The notes under the pieces: generated by a model | Told to the model about the DNA's origin: nothing | Seen by the model: the letters and a program-made list of their open reading frames with translations, nothing else | Database searches by the model: none | Shown here: piece by piece, positions 57,091-64,000 of the stretch | Layout: the number at the start of each line of letters is the position of its first letter | Position numbering within the stretch: position 1 is the first letter of the stretch | Position numbers and translations under genes: made by a program | Assembly: GCA_023935145.1 (NCBI GenBank) | Contig: CM043704.1 | Span: forward strand, 97,226,873 to 97,290,872 | Origin: Bretschneidera sinensis | Taxonomy: Eukaryota > Streptophyta > Magnoliopsida > Brassicales > Akaniaceae | Length of the DNA: 64,000 nt | Direction of reading: 5' to 3'

Positions 57091-58473
57091 GAACTTCTCT
57101 ATATCTGTGGGTCGTATTGTACCAATTTGTTGTGTGGTTTGCAATCTCTGGCGTATTATATGCTTTGAAAACCTCATGTATATGTGAATTTTCTGTTTCG
57201 CGACTATAATTTGTTTGTGCATTTTGTTTAATAAATCCACAACATCATCAAGTAGTTTTTTAAAATACACAAAAGTAGCGGTACCAATTTCACTCCCTTT
57301 CTTGGCCAGTCCATCAGCAAGGGAGTTAGTTTGTCCCTAACAGTGCTCAAGTTTGTGTTGTTTGAATGACTTCAGCAAGTAGCTGCAGTCGGCAATCATG
57401 ACTCCGTTAGGATGACAATCAGAATTTGCTGTTTCAATAAGTTGGATGAGGCTTTGGGCATCCACCATGACATGGATTTTTTCAGTACCAAGGTCTTTAG
57501 CGATAATCAGCCCATCCCTAAGTCCCCATAGCTTAGCACTGAGGCTGTCACAAAATCCCATACTTCTCATATCTCCCTTTATCCAGCGACCTGAGTCATC
57601 TCTTAAAACACTACTCGCACCCACTTGACCAGGGTTACCCCTAGAAGTCCTGTCCGAGTTTAGTTTGACCAAGGATTGAGGTGGTGGCTCCCAATTGACA
57701 TTGATACAAATTTTTGGTTTAGTACTAAGGTGATCCATGCCAACATGGAAGAATTCTCTAGCTTTGAATTTACAATCATAGATAAAAGAGTTTAGTCTCA
57801 TGTTTTTTTTCTTCTCAAAATGTCTCTTGTTTCTGCAATTCCAGAGGGCAGCACAAGATGCTATGAAGAGAACATTCCAAGGAGATGGTCATTTTCAACC
57901 AATCCAACAGGTCAAAGTTATCAAAAATTTTCAGAGTTGGAGGGATACCCCAATACTTCCAGACCTGGTCAGCCCAAGGACAGTCACACAACAAGTGAAG
58001 CAGAGATTCTGGGTTATTGCAGGCTTGGAAGCAATCATTATCGATAATATTTCTGGGTTATACCAGGAATTGTTAGCACATCGCCATAAGAAAATTTTGT
58101 TTCTGTTATTGGTAGGTGCAGACCAAATCCAATCCCAATTGGTGTTTATTTCACTGTTATCAGTGGTAATTTCCTCCGCCAAGAGGTAAGCAGACTTTGT
58201 GCAGAACATACCAAGTTTTGACATGTCCCAAACCAATTGATCCTGAAAGGGGTTAAAGGATTGGCAAGGAATGGCATTGATGCCGTTTGAGAGTTCAGTT
58301 GGAAGGATTAAGGATAAGGCACCAAGATTCCAGTTGTTATGATCCCAGAGGTCTTTAAGGGGAAGGTCATCTTCTCCCCTGTTAAGAGGTCCTTGAATTT
58401 GTAAACTTAATGGGCAGCCAATCAACCAATTGTCATTCCGAAAATTGATTGATGCACCATTTTTAATTGCCAT
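57091..58473 (-). mobile_element. LINE 3' end, copy E
   Basis: On the - strand zf-RVT, 58473-57931, is the longest preserved in the window (NDNWLIGCPLSLQ, KSAYLLAEE, NWDWIWSAPTNNRNKIFLWR). RNase H, 57801-57337, follows after a frame break, with LNSDRTSRGNPG, SAKLWGLRDGL (Lys at the catalytic Glu position) and VMVDAQSL. A stop follows LEHC. It was 5'-truncated at the same point as copies A and D. Confidence 0.85.
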
Positions 58474-58930
58474 TTAATGAACAATTATTTGACGCTACGT
58501 TTGATACTATGAGAATGAAGCTTCCAAAATGAAAGTTTTGTCTATAAAGTTATGTTTAATTGGCATACAAAAGTGGGTAATATTTTCACATTTTCTCTCT
58601 TTTCTTTTGATTTTTATTATAATGAAAAAAACATATAAAAGTGGATAATAAGTTTTTTATCATTCAATACTAACCCTAATTTAATTTAATAGATTAAAAC
58701 AAATTGAAATAGTTATTATCCAAATTTGTTCTTAATAAAAAACAAAAAAACTGATTTCTGTTCTTATTTTTAAAAACATATTTTGAAAACAGATAACAAA
58801 AAAAAAAAATCCAAACCGTTTTTATATACAATACATGTTGTATCTACGGTGTAGAGAAGTTGAGACTGAGAGGAGCCAAAACGACGTTGTTTAGGGTGGT
58901 TCCTTCAGATAAGCTTTTTTGCGCCCCCAG
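58474..58930. other. Spacer and bHLH leader, copy E
   Basis: Matches 41303-41820: AT-rich, then the gaggagccaaaacgacg leader. No gene. Confidence 0.5.
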
Positions 58931-59254
58931 TCGCCGCCAGAATCAGATCAATGTCGTTCTGGATTTTATCCAATTCAAAGAAGAAAACCATAAATCAGAT
59001 CAAAAACGAGGCCACTTTTATTCAATCGATGCCTGCTCCAAACTCTTCACTCATTGAATTCCATCTGCCACCTCCTGATCTGCGCGTTCCCTGTAATCGC
59101 TCTCAGCCCATACCCGAGTACTTTGATTCTTATTTTTTTTAATTAATCACTTAATTAACTGTTTTTGTTGATTATTGCTTGCTTGCTTTATAGTCGTTTG
59201 ATTATTCTTAATTTTTTAGATTTTATAACATAGAGTTTTTAGCAATATCACAAT
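58931..59254 (+). pseudogene. bHLH pseudogene, exon 1 remnant (copy E)
   Basis: Keeps exon 1 (IKNEATFIQSMPAPNSSLIE, PIPEYF), but the start codon is changed to ATA (accataaatcag against accatggatcag), and the leader is rearranged. Intron-1 sequence is cut at 59254 by the Gypsy remnant. Confidence 0.75.
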
Positions 59255-61468
59255 AGAAAGAGATGACGGCCGTGGTTCATTGCTTGCGCACATGGAGGCA
59301 CTATCTTTTGGGGTCTAAGCTTATGGTGAAGACCGATAATGTGGCCACAAGCTACTTTCAGACTCAGAAGAAGCTCTTTCCCAAGCAAGCCTTATGACAA
59401 GATTTCCTTGCCGAGTTTGATTTTGGGTTGGAATACAAGCCAGGGAAGACCAACACAGTAGCAGATGCACTAAGCCGAAAGGTAGAGTTTACTGCTATTA
59501 TCCGACCACAGGGGTCCTTGGTGGATCGCATTAAGGAGGGATTGTCCCATGATACGACCGCCAAGTCTTTGATGGAGTATGCCACAAAGGGGAAGACAAA
59601 GAGGTTCTGGTTAGAGGGAGACTTGCTCTATACCAAGGAGAATCGGTTGTATGTGCCACTTCATAGGAAATTGCGGAAGGAAGTGATGCATGAGTGCCGC
59701 AATTCAAAGTTGGCTGGTCACCCAGGTGTGTACCGCAGCCTAGCACTTGTGGAGGAACTCTACTACTGGCCACACTTGAGAGATGACATTGAGACCTATG
59801 TGAAGACTTGTCTTGTGTGTTAACAAGACAAGGTAGAGCAGATGTCACTTGGGGGTGTCTTGGAGCCATTGCTAATTCTGGAGCGTCCATGGGAGAGTCT
59901 CTCCATGGATTTCATTATGGAGCTACCCAAGAGTGATGGATTTGGGAGCATTATGGTTGTGGTGGACCGGTTTTCGAAGTATATGACTTTCATTCTGGCT
60001 ACCAAAGAGTGTCCAATAGAGGAGGCAGCCCGGTTGTTTCTCAAGCATGTGGTGAAGTATTCGGGTGTACCTCGGTCCATTGTTAGTGATCAGGATGACG
60101 GTTCACAGGACGGTTCTGGACAGAATTGTTCAAGTTGCTCGGATCGGATCTAAACTTCTCCACTAGTATCCACCCCCAAACCAACAAATAGATTATGAGG
60201 GTGAATGCTTTGTTGGAGACATACCTCCGACACTATGTGAGGGCCTCGCAACGAGATTGGCCAAAGTTACTAGATGTAGCTCAGTTTTCTTATAATTTGC
60301 AAAGGAGTGAGGCCACCAACCAAAGTGCCTTCGAGATTGTGATGGGATGGCAGCCTCACACTCCGAGTACTATTGTTGTGGGATACACGGGGTCAACTCC
60401 AGTAGCCTATAAGTTTGCCAAGGCACGGCAAGAGCAAACCGACTTGGCTCGAGTTTGCCTACACAAGGCAGCCAAGCGTTCCAAGAAGTGGGCTGATCGT
60501 AAGAGACGGGATGTGCAGTACCAAGTGGGGGATTATGTGCTTGTAAAGCTGCATTTGGTACTTCGCACCAAAGGGATCCATAAAGCATTGGTGCGTAGAT
60601 ATGAGGGGCCTTTTAGAGTTCTTCGGAGGGTAGGCAATGTGGCCTACGAACTTGAGCTACCATCCAAGAACAAGGTGCACCCGGTCTTCCATGTGAGTAT
60701 GTTGAAGCCATTCCATGAAGACCAAGATGATCCGAATCGGGGTGAGTCACAGCGAGCCCCTATAGGAGTTAGGGTCTCGTATGACCGAGACATTGAGAGC
60801 ATACTGGCCGACCGAGTATTGAGACGGAAGAACTACAAGCTGAGCCATGAGTGCTTGATACGATGGAAGGGACAACCTGATAGTGAGACTAGTTGGGAAC
60901 CAGCTGAGGGCTTGTGGTAATTTCAGACAAAGATCGACCAGTTTTATGCCGAGAATGCGACGAGGGCGTCACCAGATTGAGTGGGGGAGAAAGTCACGAC
61001 CCGTGTGAGACCCGCGTGAGACCCGCGTGTTCGAGGGTTTCCAAGTACACTTTGTGATTATAATGTACAACATTGTATTGCACATGCACTCGATGAGTAG
61101 TACCTTGTACTTTCGTCCTACACTTGTAGTACATTTGTACTATCGTACTACAGTTTTAGTACACTTGTACTACTCTTTTAGTACCGTAGGATTGTGACAC
61201 TTGGAAAGATGTTAGCCATGGATGTAAGGGAGCTCTCCCTATATAAAGAGCCTCCCCCCTCACTTGTAATTCATTCATTCAAGCAATAGCAAGCTCTCTA
61301 GCTTTGTCTCATATTCTCTCTCTTATGTTGGCTATTTTCTTTGAGTGGGTCTAGCTTCGAGGGCAGTTCTCTTGAGTAGTCAAAAGGAAGGCTGACTTAG
61401 GCATTCTAATGAGGTGTTTCTTAGCCTAAGGCCGCACGGTTAGCGACTTAAGCTTGCAGCCCGTGACA
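59255..61468 (+). mobile_element. Ty3/Gypsy chromovirus remnant, RNase H to 3' LTR
   Basis: From the left: RNase H C-terminal part (EMTAVVHCLRTWRHYL; KPGKTNTVADALSRK); an H2C2 integrase zinc finger (HPGVYRSLALVEELYYWPHL, CLVC); integrase core (SMDFIMELPKS, VVVDRFSKY) with frameshifts and stops near 59820 and 60150; then 60195-60918 with a chromodomain (ILADRVLRRKNYKLSHECLI, WKGQPDSETSWEP). A polypurine tract (gagtgggggagaaag) is followed by an LTR, 60994-61468. RT, protease, gag and the 5' LTR are missing. Inactive. Confidence 0.92.
60994..61468 (+). repeat. 3' LTR of the Gypsy remnant
   Basis: Starts tcacgacccg just after the polypurine tract and ends ccgtgaca, so its ends are near-complementary. 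It has repeated agtac/cactagt-like words near 61100-61190 and a TATA-like ctatataaagagcc near 61235. The flank after it (gctgcatgaggcaaaaggc) equals 52490 on, within the copy E upstream block. Confidence 0.85.
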
Positions 61469-63439
61469 GCTGCATGAGGCAAAAGGCATTGGAATGCAAC
61501 AATATTAGATTAGATAGATTTCTTTTTCAATTTGAAAATATGAAATTGCAAGATCATTCACTGTCAATGGGAAAGATGAATGTGAGTCTGTTTACTTGTA
61601 CAAGTGCTCTTGTACACCTTATGCTTACTTTGTAATCACTGAAGAAAAAAAAAACATAGATGTTTGAATTGTATATACGGTAGAGGTGGTTTCCTATTTT
61701 CAGTTCTGGCAGCTCCTGTAGATAACAACTACCAATACCAATCCTTTGAGCCTTCATATATGCACTCGTAAATCTACCTTCCACCATTCTCCCTTGTTGA
61801 GATGTTTTGTATTCCGATTCGATCTGAAAACCTACTCCGATCCGAAATTTTTTGGATCATTTTGAAAGGAAAGAAAATTAAGATTTAATTCATGAAAATG
61901 GAGGGTTGGGGCGATATATAAAGGCATGGTTTGGAAGATAGACTTCACATCCGATTTTGTATTATTCATCTTTGATATGTTGGAGTAGGTGTATACTTCA
62001 CGGATCTAGATCTGTAGACCTCCTGATGACCACGGGTCCCGCTCTGTATATGTTTTGGGTATGGGCTTTTTGCTTGACGGTTTGGGCTTTGGCTCATGAA
62101 TAGCCGAGGTTTTGCAGCAGAGCGAAATCCCTAAATAGGACATCTTAAGTTGCTTATAAATACTCTCTATGTACTGAGTGAACATTGTAGAGAGATTTGG
62201 GAGGCTGATTATAGTAAAACTTCTTACAGGACGTAGCATTATTCTGGGTGAACCTGGATATGTCGTGTCTTATTATTTTCTTTCTATTTATTTTTATTAT
62301 TCGTGTGATTGACAAGTCTCGAATCATTCATAATAATGAATATCTTCTTTCTCTCATGGACGTAGGCCTAATCAACTGAACCACGTAAATCTTATATTTT
62401 TTATTTTTACATGATTGTTTTTATCACTGTTACGTTGATTCTTTTGGTTATCTTTATCGATCTAATTAAAACATCCCGACCCACACCACATCAACTTTTC
62501 CATCAATAAAAAAATTATTGGCCTATGAGATTTGACTCCGTAGAACCTCACGATACCTACTAAGACTTGAATAGCAACTTATGAACTAAACGCTCTTAAT
62601 TGTGAATCATATGATCTAATTAATACCCATCAATAATCATAAGTTTCTTAAACAAAAGAACCAAAATTAGTAGTGGTGTGCTTTACTTGAGAACTAAACG
62701 CTCTTGATTGTCAGCTCAATTAATTTTACGTTTGAACGAAAAGAGTTAAAAATATTTTATATAATTCAAGTGTAATTATCTCTCTTTTTAATTATAAAAA
62801 ATAAGAAATGATAATCAAAAGCATTTTTTGTTAGTAGTTTATTTTTACTATTTATATTTATGTATAAAATTTTATTAATAACGTAAACAATAAATATACT
62901 AAAATTATCAATAAAATTATTTGAAAATACAATAACGGTGTTTTACAAACTTCACCATCAAGTGTTTCCTTCTTTTGGAGATTTTCTACTGACCACCTCA
63001 AACCCACATTGATGGGGATTCAAATGATGCCACCCACGTGTACGGTGATAATTGAGCCAGCTTATTCCCAACCCATTCTCGTCAAACAAACATCACCATC
63101 AAGACAGCGTCCACGACCAAGCAAACCCCATGGAATCCGCAACGCTATAGGCCCCACCGACGTGGACGTGAAAAGCAACGTGGCACATGATCTGTGACCC
63201 CATTGGCTGATGATCACGTCAAAAGAGTAGGACCCACCACTAATATTATTTTATTTATTTATTTAATAAATTTTTCTTTTTGAAAAATAAAATTTTGTTC
63301 TCTTGCAAGAGATACAGATAAGCATTGGAGGGAGGGGTGTATTAGGTGGTTCAAATAAAAAAAAAAAACTAGTTGAATTTCTTATTATTGTTCTTTTGTC
63401 CTCTCATTCTTTATTTGAACCACAAGGATAATTAGTTGT
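61469..63439 (+). repeat. Upstream block of a further NLR copy (copy F)
   Basis: 61469-62910 matches 52490-54238 without the 344-bp duplication. After 62910 it continues into sequence not seen in other copies (to about 63300), then returns to the block (ttgtcctctcattctttatt, as at 33713). In NLR4 that word lies about 250 bases before the start codon. A Copia LTR interrupts at 63440. No ORF of note in the block. Confidence 0.65.
63030..63225 (+). promoter_or_regulatory. ACGT-element cluster in copy F upstream block
   Basis: A GC-richer island with a G-box (cacgtg, 63035-63040), acgtgg (63160), gacgtg (63165), aacgtggc (about 63176) and tcacgtc (63214), plus an inverted CCAAT (attgg, about 63202). 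Such ACGT cores bind bZIP and bHLH factors in plants. Function here is inferred only from density. Confidence 0.4.
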
Positions 63440-63672
63440 TGTTAGAAAAATAAAGAGTGATTGGAGAATAAACTCTTGTATTATTGATGTATATTATTGA
63501 AGTTATTGTGAAAGATGAATACAAGCCTATATATAGGCTAAGAATATAAAACCTAATAGAAATAAGAAACATAGGGTTTATAATAAAACAGGAAACTAAA
63601 CTAATTAGGAAACTAATACATATGAAACTAGGAAGCTAATATTGCAGTAAGAATAGGAAATATCTTTTAACA
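63440..63672 (-). mobile_element. Copia LTR, minus orientation, at right edge
   Basis: On the - strand it begins TGTTAAAAGATA directly after a polypurine tract (tttgaggggggc) and ends ttttctaaca, 233 bp. This is the 3' LTR of an element whose body lies to the right and runs past the window. Confidence 0.8.
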
Positions 63673-64000
63673 GCCCCCCTCAAACTTAAGGTGGTAAAAT
63701 GGATGCCAACTTGAGTTTGTAAACTGAATCAACGAAGCACAGAAAAGACGAGTGATAGGCAGGGCCCGGAGCGGAATCACGGGTGATGACTTGGCAGGAC
63801 CCGAAGTGGAATCTCGGGTGATAACTTGTTGTTGCTGCTGCTGATGATGATGCTGCTGCTGTTGATGCTGCTGATGGTGATGCTGTTGATGCTGCTGCTG
63901 ATGATGCTGAGAGAATCATGGGTGATGACTTGGCAGGACCCGGAGCGGAATCACGGGGTGATAACTTGCTGCTGTTGCTGATGCTGATGATGCTGCTGGT
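63673..64000 (-). mobile_element. Copia 3' internal region with repeats
   Basis: On the - strand, before the polypurine tract, is the Copia-type C-terminal coding end (FVDSVYKLKLASILPP). Upstream of it is repeat DNA: a gctgctgatg triplet array (about 63825-63910 and on) within a 139-bp tandem unit (gggtgatgac at 63781 and 63920). The frame encodes low-complexity Ser/Ala, so the repeat has replaced or expanded into RNase H sequence. The element continues outside. Confidence 0.65.

Noticed and set aside
63686..63919. Ser/Ala-rich 77-aa protein as a new gene
   Set aside because: The low-complexity part is a triplet repeat in a Copia 3' end; only the last about 16 residues are Copia-like coding sequence.

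Overview
This window is nuclear DNA from a eudicot plant. It is AT-rich, with GT/AG introns, plant Copia, Gypsy, LINE, SINE and CACTA elements, and coiled-coil NB-ARC LRR (CNL) immune receptor genes of the RPP8/RPP13-like type. The species cannot be fixed from the sequence; a woody eudicot is a guess. I saw no bacterial, organellar, rRNA, intact tRNA or CRISPR feature.

The layout is one ancestral unit repeated in tandem and then broken up. In order, the unit is: an upstream block (about 1-2 kb, LTR-like in part); a CNL gene on the + strand with two coding exons; a 3' tail with extra splice sites; a 5'-truncated LINE 3' end on the - strand; a bHLH transcription-factor pseudogene; a Copia RT/RNase H remnant; a gene for a small three-helix membrane protein; then long AT-rich spacer. 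The copies are: A (1-12.6 kb: NLR1 intact, LINE, bHLH, Copia); B (12.7-20.5 kb: NLR2, 5'-truncated, plus membrane gene copy 1); C (20.5-33.5 kb: NLR3 pseudogene, LINE and Copia stubs, membrane gene fragment, an inserted Copia element with LTRs at 30.1-33.5 kb); D (33.5-52.2 kb: NLR4 intact but mosaic, LINE, bHLH, Copia, membrane gene copy 3 intact, solo-LTR-like sequence, a CACTA transposon); E (52.2-61.5 kb: two LRR-only fragments, LINE, bHLH exon, Gypsy chromovirus remnant); F (61.5-64 kb: the upstream block of a further copy, cut by a - strand Copia LTR at the right edge).

Genes that look intact are NLR1 (924 aa), NLR4 (920 aa, spliced across a 2.6 kb intron), and the 129-aa membrane protein at 44996-45385; the rearranged 156-aa version at 15822-16292 is also open. 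The receptors would act in the cytosol or at membranes as ATP-dependent immune sensors or helpers. Nothing here shows their ligand.

Most notable points are: NLR4's NB-ARC region is from a divergent lineage, set between CC and LRR parts almost identical to its neighbours; NLR1 lacks a 30-bp stretch holding the TATA box of NLR3 and NLR4; the CACTA element carries a polyol-transporter gene fragment; and the membrane protein gene has been co-duplicated and remodelled from three to probably four helices.
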